DNA of 64,000 bases from Cervus elaphus. Its lineage: Eukaryota; Chordata; Mammalia; Artiodactyla; Cervidae. Positions within the stretch are counted from its first letter, which is position 1. Each line of letters begins with the position of its first letter. The position numbers and the translations under genes are program-made. The notes beneath the pieces were generated by a model. That model was not told the DNA's origin and did no database searches. It saw only the letters and a list, made by a program, of their open reading frames with translations. Shown here piece after piece: positions 54,938-64,000 of the stretch. The DNA is taken from the NCBI RefSeq assembly GCF_910594005.1, contig NC_057823.1:94598015-94662014 (forward strand). The letters run 5' to 3'.

Positions 54938-56757
54938 GTTGTTCATTCGTTAAGTCATGTCCGACTCTGTGACCAGGCATGCCAGGCTTCTCTGTCCACC
55001 ACTATCTCCCAGAGTTTGTGCAACTCATGTCCATTGAGTCAGTGATAACATCCAACCATTTCATCCTCTGTCGCCCCCTTCTCCTTTTGCCCTCAATTTC
55101 CCCCAGTATCAGGGTCTTTACCAGTGAGTCAGCTCTTCACATCAGGTGGCCAAAGTATTGGAGCTTCATCTTCAGCATCTGTCCTTCCAGTGAATATTCA
55201 GGGTATTTCCTTTAGGACTGACTGTTTTCCTTGCTGTCCAAGGGATTCTCAAGAGTCTTCTCCAGCACCACAGTTCAAAAGCATCAATTCTTTGGTGCTC
55301 AGCCTTCTTTATGGGCCAACTCTCACATCGATACAAGACTTCTGGAAAGACCATAGCTTTGACTATATGGACCTTTGTTAGCAAAGTGATGTCTCTGCTT
55401 TAAAACAGTCTAGGCTTGACATAGCTTTTCTTCCAAGGAGCAAGTGTCTTTTCATTTTGTGGTTGCAGTCACGATCCACATTGATTTTGGAGCCCAAGTA
55501 AATGAAATCTGACACTGTTTCCACATTTTCCCCATCTATTTGCCATGAAGTGATAGGACCAGATACCACGATCTTAGTTTTTTGAATGTTGAGTTTTAAG
55601 CCAGCTTTTTTACTTTCCTCTTTCACCTTCATCAAGAAGCTGTTTAGTTCCTCTTCACTTTCTGCCATTAAAGTGGTATCATTTGCCTATCTGAGGTTAT
55701 TGTTATTTCTTCCTGTAATCTTGATTCCAGCTTGTGCTTCATCTAGCCCGGCATTTCACATGATGTACTGTGCATATACATCATGTATATGTATGCCCAG
55801 GGAAGGGGGACTCCCCCGGTGGCTCAGACGGTAAAAGCGTCTGTCTACAACGCAGAAGACCTGGGTTCGATCCCTGGGTCGGGAGGATCCCCTGGAGAAG
55901 GAAATGGCAGCCCACTCCAGGACTCTTGCCTGGAAAATCCCATGGATGGAGGAGTGTGGTAGGCTACAGTCCATGGAGTTGCAAAGAGTTGGACACAACC
56001 GAGCGACTTCACTTCACTTCACTCTGCATATAAGTTAAATAAGCAGGGTGACAATATACAGCCTTGACGTATCCCTTTCCCAATTTGTAACCAGTCCATT
56101 GTTCCATGTCTGGTTCTTACTGTTGCTTCTTGTCCTGCATACAGGTTCCTTAGGAGGCAGGTCAGGTGGTCTGATATTCCCACCTCTTTAAGAATATTCC
56201 ACAGTTTGTTGTGATCCACACAGTCAAAGGCTTTAGCATAGTAAATGAAGCAGATGTTTTTTGGAATTCCCTAGCTTTTGATCTCTGGTTCCTCTGCCTT
56301 TTCTAAATCCATCTTGTACATCTGGAAATTCTCAGTTCATGTACTGCTAAAGCCTAGCTTGAAGGATTTTGACCAAAATCTTGCTGGCGTGGAAATGAGT
56401 GTCATTGTATGGTAATTTGAACATTCTTTGGCACTGCTTTTCTTTGTGATTAGAATGAAAACTGACCTTTTTCAGTTCTGTGGCCACTGCTGAGTTTTCC
56501 AAATTTGCTGGCATAATGAGTGCAGCACTTTAACAGCATTATGGTTTAAGATTTGAAGTAGCTTAGCTGGAATTTTGTCACCTCCACTAGCTTTGTTTGT
56601 AGTAATGCTTCCTAAGGCCCACTTGACTTCAGTGTTCAGAATGTCTGGCTCTAGGGGAGTGACCACATCATCGTGGTTATCTGGGTCATTAAGAGCTTTT
56701 TTGTACAGTTCTTTTGTATTCTTGCCACCTCTTCTTAATCTCTTCTGCTTCTGTTAG
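54938..56757 (-). mobile_element. BovB LINE, 5'-truncated, antisense, split by a SINE
   Basis: About 1.6 kb of BovB in reverse orientation with decayed RT fragments: 56472-56666 (NKASGGDKIPAKLLQ), 56019-56219 (MDHNKLWNILKEVGISDHLT) and 55378-55668 (KLNIQKTKIVVSGPITSWQ). The usual YADD position near 55675-55690 is mutated (forward ATCATTTGCCTATC). A sense Bov-tA sits at 55808-56022. It is not competent. Confidence 0.92.
55808..56022 (+). mobile_element. Bov-tA SINE nested in BovB
   Basis: Sense SINE ('GGACTCCCCCGGTGGCTCAG', 'GGTTCGATCCCTGGGTCGGG') ending in (CACTT)n. BovB homology stops near 'GTGCATATA' before it and resumes at 'CTGCATATAAGTTAAATAAG' after it, so this junction sequence probably represents the target duplication (imperfect). 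Confidence 0.92.
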
Positions 56758-56943
56758 ACCCTTGCTGAAGAATCCTACCTTCAACAAAAGCTAAAAACAA
56801 CACTGATAATATGCAGGTGTTGTTTAGCATTGAATTTGAGAGGGAATAAAAGGATAGTGAGACTTTAGTATCTGTCAGGAGTTCTGAAATGTCTACCTTA
56901 GGCAATGAAGTGAATCAAATACAAGTCCAGTCTAAAAGTGGTC

Positions 56944-57212
56944 TGCTGCTGCTGCTGCTGCTAAGTCACTTCAGTCGTGTCCAACTCTGTGTGATCCCAT
57001 AGACGGCAGCCCACCAGGCTCCCCCGTCCCTGGGATTCTCCAGGCAAGAACACTGGAGTGGGTTGCCATTTCCTTCTCCAATGCGTGAAAGTGAAAAGTG
57101 AAAGTGAAGTCGCTCAGTCGTGTCCGACTCTTAGTCCGCAACCTACCAGGCTCCTCCATCCATGGGATTTTCCAGGCAAGAGTACTGGAGTGGGGTGCCA
57201 TTGCCTTCTCCG
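56944..57212 (-). mobile_element. BOV-A2 SINE with 12-bp target-site duplication, antisense
   Basis: CTAAAAGTGGTC lies at 56932-56943 and 57213-57224. The element starts with (TGC)6, contains the AAGTGAAAAGTGAAAGTGAA linker and two monomers. It ends about 220 bases before the first RFESD coding exon. Confidence 0.95.
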
Positions 57213-57435
57213 CTAAAAGTGGTCAGTCCTCCCTAATTTTGGCAAGCTTTAAGAATTCTAACTTACAATCATGACTGACTATAATCCATTATTTTTAAAA
57301 GTGCCTCCATCAGTCTCAGGGAAATCAAACTTCTCTTATGATTATCTCTATGAGTTAAGTGCAATGAAACTAGTGAAGACCACTTGCAATTTTTTTTCTT
57401 TCTTGTTTTTGTTTGTGGTTTTGTTGTTCCACTAG

Positions 57436-57614
57436 CATGGATCCTGATGACTCTGAACAAGATCCTGAAACAAAGGAGCAATATGCTTCTGTCTATGTGG
57501 GTAGAGAAGAAGACATTAAAAGATCTGAAAGAATAACAGCTGTTGTCCATGACAGAGAAGTGGTCATTTTCTACCACAAAGGAGAATTTCATGCCATGGA
57601 TATTCGCTGTTACC
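57436..57614 (+). CDS. RFESD: RFESD coding exon A (start codon exon)
   Basis: The exon starts at the AG acceptor 57434-57435; ATG is at 57437. It encodes residues 1-59 plus one base of residue 60. The sequence contains VGREEDIKRSERITAVVHDR and VVIFYHKGEFHAMDIRCY, ending inside the first Rieske ligand motif C58-x-H60. The donor is ACC|GTAAGA at 57614/57615. The whole protein is 158 residues (CDS 57437-57614, 57721-57755, 59687-59950), near the usual length for the family. RFESD is a small soluble Rieske [2Fe-2S] domain protein with an undefined electron-transfer role in vertebrates. The start is the first ATG and gains a strong Kozak context by splicing. Confidence 0.92.
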
Positions 57615-57720
57615 GTAAGATTTTATTTTTCATTTGTAAACCTTGTATTTACTTACTGTCCAGAAAGCTATTAAAAGTTCAGTTTTTTAGTGACCAGATG
57701 TATGTTCAATTTCTTTGCAG

Positions 57721-57755
57721 ACTCAGGAGGACCTTTACATTTGGGAGAAATAGAG
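57721..57755 (+). CDS. RFESD: RFESD coding exon B, 35-nt micro-exon
   Basis: A very small exon between TTCTTTGCAG (ending 57720) and the donor GAG|GTATGT at 57755/57756. Its first two bases complete the His60 codon, and the rest encodes SGGPLHLGEIE. It connects CxH to the second ligand motif. The upstream intron is only 106 nt. The split iron-ligand codon and the frame across both joins support the call strongly; 35 is not a multiple of 3, so skipping would shift the frame. Confidence 0.9.
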
Positions 57756-58031
57756 GTATGTAAATCTGTTTTCAACAGGTTCAGATGTTTCCTATTTATA
57801 TTCCTACTATATTTACTGTCTCTATTCACAAATAATTTATATTTGGGTCTGAACTATATTTTCATGCTTTGAGTATAATTACCAATATTCTAGGAATTCA
57901 CAACACTAACAACGTAAAGAAAACCATTTTACAGGTAAAGATGAGAAATATACATGTCTTCTGACCTAGCAAATATACTTTGAAAGATATACCCTGCATA
58001 TTATTGTACAAAAGTATATATATATATACGC

Positions 58032-58074
58032 TTACATATGTGCATATACTTCCTAAGTATATGCACATATGTAA
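58032..58074. repeat. Perfect inverted repeat, 20-bp arms, 3-nt loop
   Basis: Arm 58032-58051 (TTACATATGTGCATATACTT) is the exact reverse complement of 58055-58074; the loop is CCT. AT dinucleotide runs lie on both sides. Confidence 0.97.
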
Positions 58075-58218
58075 CTATATATACACTTAAACATTTGTTA
58101 AGTACATACTTAAGAAGTTCATTGTGGTATTATTCATTGTAATGAAAAAGTGAAGGAAATTTAAATGTGTAACAAGAGGAAACAGTTTAAATTAGGACTC
58201 CCCACGCTGTGGAATAGT

Positions 58219-58416
58219 GTGCTCGGTCATGTCCGACTGTTTGTGAGCCCATGGGCTGTAGCCCACCAGGCTCCTCTGTCCATGGGGATTCTCCACGCAC
58301 GAATACTGGAGTGGGCTACTATGCCCTCCTCCAGGGGATCTTCCCGACCCAAGGATTGAACCAGGCTCTCCCACATTGTAGGCAGATTCTTTACCGTCTG
58401 AGCCACCAGGGAAGCC
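58219..58416 (-). mobile_element. Bov-tA SINE with 11-bp target-site duplication, antisense
   Basis: TGTGGAATAGT lies at 58208-58218 and 58417-58427. Between is a reverse-oriented SINE ('GCTCGGTCATGTCCGACTGT', 'CGAATACTGGAGTGGGCTAC', 'TGAGCCACCAGGGAAGCC'). Confidence 0.95.
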
Positions 58417-59024
58417 TGTGGAATAGTATACAGCCAGTAAGTTAATGAGGCATGAATGTCAACGGTATATTTTTGAATGGAAAAAAGCAAGTCAAAGAAT
58501 CATAGGTCTAAAGAGGTCCCATTTTTAAAAAAATTATATTTACTTTTTATAATTCTGCATAATTTGAATTTTTCCAATGTGTATATATTACTTTTATGAT
58601 ATAATAAAAATATCCATATATATATTTTAAGAAAGAAAGAACACTTTGAAGGCTTAACTGAGGCAGGATGGGGGCACTGTTTTACTTCCTTGCATTCCCA
58701 AACTAGCTGCCTGATTTCTTTTCTGCCTCATGAAACTGATCTCTCTCTCCCTTCCCTGTGTCTGTCTCTGACTAGCACAAAGTACATGCTTAAATTCAGT
58801 GTTCTACTCTCTATACAACTCATATCTACCTATTTCCACACCTGTCCTCATGTTAAAAGATGTGTGTTTAAATTATGAACATGAACTTATGAATCATGAA
58901 AATGTTTGCTGACAGTTCTGGCCGGGGAGATGGTATAGAACAGCACTTCTGCACTTCTCGTGTGGAGATAAAAATGTCAGCATCTGGATGATAGAGTGGA
59001 AGAACTTCCCTCAGTTTCAGACCA

Positions 59025-59215
59025 TCGTGAGAGCTATAAAACCTTGCTGCTCAAAGTGTGGTTCACAGACCAACAACATTGGTGACACCTGGGAGTGTCT
59101 TGGAAATGCAAATATTGCATCCTGTTCTGGGACTACTGAACTTAAACAAGAGCTCCACTTAAACAAGATCATGAGTAAAGCCCATGTCCTTTAAAATTTT
59201 AGAAGCACTGCTTTA
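59025..59215. repeat. MER5-like hAT-Charlie remnant
   Basis: 'CTCAAAGTGTGGTTCACAGA', 'ACCTGGGAGTGTCTTGGAAA' and 'AATTTTAGAAGCACTGCTTT' follow MER5A order. The short frame through it is chance. Confidence 0.65.
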
Positions 59216-59686
59216 GGACAGCTAAAAGTTTGAAATGAACTACTTTGGATCATAAATTGCTCTTTAGTTAACATATACACTTATGCCTTTAGTAACCTCT
59301 CTTGAAATTATATCTGACACTTAACCATTCTTCCACCAGCTAGTGAAGATTCATTTAGAAGCACTTGAAGCCCTTGCCCCATTTCTGTCATGGAAGTGAC
59401 ATTAATATCTAACAGATAACAGCATACTGGGGTCACATGGGATAGCTGCCTGGGCTGGTTATCTTCTGATAGAGCTCTAACACACTGGGTTTCTTATCAA
59501 CTGCAGAAGAACTTGATGACTGCTAAGATTATGTTCTGCCTTATACTGAATAATTTGTAAATGGGAGGAAAAAAGAGAAGCCTGTTTTGCAGCCTGGTTC
59601 TTCTGCAGTAAATTCTGTTCTGAGTCTGAGATTTATTGTCAACATTGGAAATGTCATATTATAAAATCAATTATTTCTTTCCCCAG

Positions 59687-59950
59687 GAATTTGATGGACG
59701 AGCATGTATAGTTTGCCCCTGGCATAAGTACAAAATTACTTTGGAAACAGGAGAAGGACTGTATCAGTCTATAAATCCTAAAGACCCATCAGCAAAACCC
59801 ATGTGGTGCTCCAAAGGAATAAAGCAAAGGATTCACACAGTGACAGTGGACAATGGGAATATTTATGTGACTCTTTCTAATGAGCCTTTTAAGTGTGACT
59901 CTGACTTTTATGCCACTGGAATCTTCAAAGTAATTCCAAGTTCCTTCTGA
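59687..59950 (+). CDS. RFESD: RFESD terminal coding exon (second Rieske ligand pair)
   Basis: After the CCCCAG acceptor at 59681-59686 the frame continues without a break for 87 codons to TGA at 59948-59950. It encodes residues 72-158, with C81-P-W-H84, the second Cys/His pair that binds the [2Fe-2S] cluster together with C58 and H60. The following KITLETGEGLYQSINPK and TVDNGNIYVTLSNEPFKCDS are the conserved beta-sandwich part of the family. The protein has no transmembrane helix or evident targeting sequence. No damage is seen. What it transfers electrons to is not known from sequence. Confidence 0.94.
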   Translation, partial: EFDGRACIVCPWHKYKITLETGEGLYQSINPKDPSAKPMWCSKGIKQRIHTVTVDNGNIYVTLSNEPFKCDSDFYATGIFKVIPSSF

Positions 59951-60640
59951 TAAAATTTCATGGCAATGAAAAATGTTGTGTATATTTTGAAAGTATTTTT
60001 AGAATAACCTTGCTGAGTACCAAAGATGACTAACTTTTTCCAACACAAGCACATTTATCATCTTTAACAGTCATATTTATGAAAGGTTCAAAAGCACATG
60101 TACTTAGTATGATGTAAGGATCATCATCGGGATCTATAGAATACGTTTCAGCCAATCCTCTGGATTGATTGGAACCTTAAGGTTATAGGTTTGAAATGTG
60201 CATTTGAAGAAGGATAAAAATAATTTGGAGTAACCAGAGTGAAGAAAAGGTTAAAAAAAAAAAGATTAGATCTACTAAGAAAAATTTAGGGGGAAAATCC
60301 CTACTTGATATAGTAGACTTTATCATGGAAAAATTTTAATGTATACGAAGTGAAGAGAATAATAAACTCCCAGCACCCACCTTCAACAGTTACCAGCATT
60401 CTTCCACTCTTGTTTCATTTCTGCATGCGTTCACCACCCCACCTATTGATGGTTATTACAATTTTTTTAAGGTAAAATGTAAACACATTGAAATACTTAA
60501 GTTTTAACTATTCAGTTTTTCCAAATTAATAGCAGACCTTTTACACTTGAAAAATACTTCCCAGAATGGGATCAGTGTACATGCTGAATTTAAAAATAGG
60601 AAACAACTTGCCTGACATTGAAACCAATAAACTTTAGCTC
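59951..60640 (+). other. RFESD: RFESD 3' untranslated region, approximate
   Basis: AT-rich sequence follows the stop. AATAAA hexamers lie at 60361-60366 and 60627-60632. Either could direct cleavage; the first is more proximal. Confidence 0.5.
60361..60366 (+). promoter_or_regulatory. RFESD: Candidate poly(A) signal AATAAA for RFESD
   Basis: First canonical hexamer, about 410 bases after the stop. A second candidate lies at 60627-60632. Confidence 0.45.
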
Positions 60641-62191
60641 AGTTTCTCTCAGGTCATGGTACACAGTTTGAAAGTAAGGAAGAGACAGTTGCTGCTAGCC
60701 ATGAGAGATGTGACATCTGCTCAGTGAGCCAAAGGGCTCTGAATGCCAAATGAAATTTCTAAATAACATTTTTTAAAGAATTTTTATTTGTATAGAACTT
60801 TGCACATGTATGTACAACCAAGTGTCATATAAATGTCACAGAGAGAAGAGATACAGGGTTGTTCTTCAGAGTCTTTTCTTCTGAGTTCGTAGGTAGATAT
60901 TAAGTTAGTTCACCCTGCTTTTTCCATGCCAGTTATTTATGGCCATCACTTTTCTGGTTGCCTCGTGCCCACGCTGTACTATAAATCTCTGGGTACTGAT
61001 CATCAAAAACTCAGTAGCACATAGTAGAATATAAGGATAAGTGGGACCAGAAAGAACTATGAGGAACAGACTATGAATTCAGAACGAAAAAAGCTTTTTG
61101 TCAACAGTGGAACTTAGTCTCAAACCACAGTAATCTTCTTAGTGACACAGGGCTGAATTAAGGCTTAGTATTCTAACAGTTGGATCCTTTCTCTTGGCTA
61201 TTGTAAAAATAATAAGTGAATAAAATAGGTATCATTAAGGCTGTGCTTACAGAGCCTTTTGCTATATATTATATTTTTTCTGATATATTGCTCCATGCTA
61301 CCCATATTCCAACACTTGCTTTCCTTAGACTACTACTGAGCCAGGCCTGTGTTTTTTATAAACACTGTTAACAGCAGCAGTTACCCACGAGGTACAGAAA
61401 ATGTACCATCTCTGGAATGGGTACCTCCCCGTCTATTATATCAGGCGCTGATCCTCCAATGACTTAACACATGTCCAGAATTTAAAATGCATGGGAGAAA
61501 CCAAAGTACCTCCAGCAGGCAAAAACCATGACCCTGGTCTGTGGGACCAATCACAGAAGCATTTTTTTTCCTGAGGATCCAGTGGCAACAATGAGTAATG
61601 GGAACTTGGATTTTAATTTGTTCCTCTAGATGGGGAAATAAAAATGTCATGTCATTCTCAAATACAGACATCTCATCAGATTTGTAAACAATATAAATTT
61701 ACATCTATGAATTTCAGGTTCTTCATAACTTTATAGATGAGTTTTAAAATAACCAATAATAGGAAAACTCAAACTATGCAGCCTGTAGATAGAAAATATA
61801 TATATCCTTTTATTATCTCTGAAACAGATATGTAGCATTTTAATAGGGAGGGTTTTTTTCCCTCCCAGATAAATAATTGGACGGATACTCTAAACAAGAC
61901 TTTAGTACAAACATAAATGTATTATAAACATGTCCATATTATAAACCATCGCATAGAGTCTAACTCACCAAAGGGTACGTTTTCTTGTTCATTAAAAAAT
62001 ATCACAGTCAACATTGATTCATTTTATTTTCTCTACCATATACATACTTGAGAATGACATTTTAGCAATAGTCCGTCCCCCACCCCCATTTTGTTTCAAA
62101 GCAGAGCAGTCAGAACATAAAAACTAGTTTCCTAGTTATGTCATTAGATAATGCTTAAGCTCTGTTCAGTGATATTTAAGTTCAGATTTGT
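60641..62191 (-). other. Intergenic / SPATA9 3'UTR region
   Basis: The part adjoining 62191 is presumably SPATA9 3'UTR on the minus strand. A minus-strand AATAAA equivalent (TTTATT) occurs near 61808-61813. No other gene or named repeat was recognised between the two convergent genes. Confidence 0.4.
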
Positions 62192-62479
62192 TCATTCATT
62201 CATTCCAGTTGATTGGTCAAACACAGAATGTAAAACCTGAATCTTATTACTCAACTTATTAGCAGGAAGTTTGGGGCGATCAGAAATACTGTCTGGCTTC
62301 TCTGGTAATGACCTGTAAGGTTTTGCTTTGATTTCACCTTCGGGAAACAGAGGCTCAGAAAGCACAGGCTCCGAAAAGGCATTTCTAAAATTTTCACTCT
62401 CCTCTCTGTTTTGCCTTATGGATTCTTCTTCTTGGAAAATTTTCATTATCTTCTCCAGCACGGCATTAACACAGACTGT
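62192..62479 (-). CDS. SPATA9: SPATA9 C-terminal coding exon
   Basis: On the minus strand the exon starts at 62479 after an acceptor (AATTATTAG; AG at 62481-62480) and reads TVCVNAVLEKIMKIFQEEES, then RQNREESENFRNAFSEPVL and GEIKAKPYRSLPEKPDS, to a TGA at 62194-62192. These 95 codons match the C-terminal part of SPATA9, a testis-expressed protein linked to spermatogenesis with a predicted membrane helix encoded just upstream of this exon; the TVCVNAV start would be the end of that helix. The remainder is charged and likely cytoplasmic. The earlier exons lie beyond the window. The end (GMNE) is slightly different from the human C-terminus as I remember it. The GTG at 62461 is an internal Val codon, not a start. 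Confidence 0.92.
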   Translation of the reverse strand, partial: TVCVNAVLEKIMKIFQEEESIRQNREESENFRNAFSEPVLSEPLFPEGEIKAKPYRSLPEKPDSISDRPKLPANKLSNKIQVLHSVFDQSTGMNE

Positions 62480-64000
62480 CTAATAATTTTAAAAAAGGTA
62501 AGGTTTCTTTATTATTGGAGTATAATTGCTTTATACTACTAAACTTAATAGATAAAATCCAATAATGCAATAAAACATTTAACATAAAATCATTGATCTG
62601 TATATTCTAACAAAGAGGTGCTTTCCTTCAGCTTCCTCTGGTACATGATAAACGTGAAGAGGCTGATTCCTAATTATAAATATACCATAATCTAGAAGGA
62701 AAATTAAAACATAGTATGCTTTAATAAAAATATGCTTCATATCTCTAATTCATGTTTTACATCTTTATTCTCTAATTAAATGAAACATTCCTTTATTCTC
62801 CTGACTTAAACATTTTCTGAGAGATGGAATTTATCCTCAAACATGTTAATATCTCAAAGTAGGTTTTCTGTTTTTACTTTTTTCCCATATAGACTTTGCT
62901 TATACCAATTATCTTCCATTGGAAGGGCATAAATATTTTGGTAAGAATTTAGTAAATTAATGAATCAACAATTTTTAAACAAACTTATGATCCACTTTCC
63001 CTCAAAAATGCCATTCGCTACTTTAAGGGTGTCAAAACAAAACACAGATTTAAAAATATAACTTCAAAAATTGAGAATCACCAAGAGCTGTATCTGTTAA
63101 ACCTATAAGTTTACTGATGGAGATGATGATGCCAAGCATTTAAGGCAAGCAACAAGAATAATAAAATCTATAAATACAAGACCACCTAAACTAGCTTCTT
63201 TTACCAAAGCAATGATGCCTTCAAGGTGACATAATAGGCGGCAAATGCTCAATGTTCCTAAAGAGAGGAACAGGAAGGAGGGCAGGCCTCGGCTTGAACA
63301 GCCCTTTCCTCCTGACCTCCTGCCTCCTCTTTTCTTTGCCTGTCTTCCACCTCAGAATGGGGACACCAGATGCTTCCCTTCACTTCCCGGTGTTACTGTC
63401 TGGCAATGTGACCCCTCTGGCCAACGTAATAAAATTTGTCTGCTGGGGAGGAAGATGGGAAGGATTTGGAGGAAAGTGTTTCCTCCTTTTTATATAGAAG
63501 AAAGACTCTGTCTTTTGCCTCTACTTTCTCCTCCTTGCTTTGGACACTGATACGGATGTAAGGTATGAGCATAAGGTAGCAAACCTAAGAACCAAAACCA
63601 ACCAACAGGATAGTGGGAGAGAAAGATGGAGAGGCCCTGGGTTCGTGATGACACTCTAGATCCACTATACAAACCCAGGAACTGCCTGACTCTGGACTTC
63701 TAATTAAGTGAGATAGTTAAATATCTGTATTGATTAAGGTACTATCGGGTATTTTTTTTGTTACTTGTATCTGAGTACACCCAAGTCTAGAGTTATAAAT
63801 CTTGAAGTCCATCACTTCCAGCTACAGACAGCTTTAACCATTTATCACAACTATGATCATTTTCTATGTACGCCATGCTACAAAAAGAAGGTTGGGAAGC
63901 CCTATCCTATTTGATGGATTTCTTCTTCCCTCACTTATAACATTTTATCTGTGCCCACCCTAACCAATTCTGTCCAAGTCTCAGAAAATGAAAGATCTTG
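62480..64000 (-). other. SPATA9: SPATA9 intron, with an old repeat
   Basis: Sequence upstream (on the minus strand) of the C-terminal exon, so intronic by inference. The part 63560-63790 ('AGAAAGATGGAGAGGCCCTG', 'TACAAACCCAGGAACTGCCT', 'TTTTTTTGTTACTTGTATCT') belongs to the same unresolved old mammalian repeat as at 20430 and 22940. No other exon was recognised. Confidence 0.5.

Larger units (their letters stand above)
48962..57435 (+). other. RFESD: RFESD intron 1
   Basis: An 8.5-kb intron from the GTAAGT donor at 48962 to an acceptor after a T-rich tract (TTCCACTAG) at 57435. It is filled with BovB, SINE, MIR and old L1 pieces listed separately. Confidence 0.65.
57950..58630 (+). repeat. 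Ancient L1 3' end remnant, split by a SINE
   Basis: 'TAGCAAATATACTTTGAAAG' before and 'GGAATAGTATACAGCCAGTA' and 'AGAGGTCCCATTTTTAAAAA' after the SINE follow the L1M ORF2 3' end and 3'UTR layout. Confidence 0.6.
57756..59686 (+). other. RFESD: RFESD intron 3
   Basis: 1.93-kb intron with a GTATGT donor and a TTTCTTTCCCCAG acceptor at 59686. It contains an old L1 3' end, a Bov-tA SINE, a perfect hairpin and a MER5-like remnant. Confidence 0.88.

Noticed and set aside
58988..59194. 68-codon frame in RFESD intron 3 as an extra exon
   Set aside because: It lies in a MER5-like remnant, lacks splice sites in frame and has no counterpart in the Rieske family.

Overview
This window is mammalian, specifically ruminant, nuclear DNA. 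The diagnostic signs are many BovB (RTE-clade) LINE pieces, tRNA-Glu-derived Bov-tA/BOV-A2 SINEs, cetartiodactyl CHR-type SINEs, young L1-BT LINEs, a bovine-type ERV solo LTR, and split genes with GT-AG introns. Cattle or a close bovid fits best; the exact species cannot be fixed from the sequence alone.

Four host genes are supported, in the order ARSK(+), GPR150(+), RFESD(+), SPATA9(-), which is the order known from human 5q15. ARSK (lysosomal glucuronate-2-sulfatase) contributes only its last intron and terminal exon (1-1048) plus 3'UTR. GPR150 (orphan class A GPCR) is complete as a single exon (16403-17713) in a strong CpG island with a TATA-like box about 155 bp upstream and AATAAA at 18255. 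RFESD (small Rieske Fe-S protein) spans a CpG-island promoter near 48.7-49.2 kb, a non-coding first exon ending at 48961, an 8.5-kb intron full of retroelements, and three coding exons (57437-57614, 57721-57755, 59687-59950). SPATA9 contributes its C-terminal coding exon on the minus strand (62195-62479), convergent with RFESD.

The rest is mostly interspersed repeats in layers: ancient L2/MIR/L1M/MER5A, then BovB and SINEs, then young L1-BT. The largest element is a 6.5-kb L1-BT at 31803-38327, with clean target-site duplications, almost intact ORF2 and a broken ORF1. A second young, 5'-truncated L1-BT lies in opposite orientation at 46952-48108. A nearly full-length (about 3.2 kb) but decayed BovB is at 25886-29085.

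The genes do not form a functional pathway; they are neighbours by synteny. I found no evidence of a new molecular system. The items most worth a second look are structural: a three-copy ~95-bp tandem array directly upstream of the RFESD promoter, a 35-nt RFESD exon that splits an iron-ligand codon, a perfect 20-bp-arm hairpin in an RFESD intron, the inverted young L1 pair, nested insertions whose order can be read from target-site duplications, and atypical GPCR motifs in GPR150.
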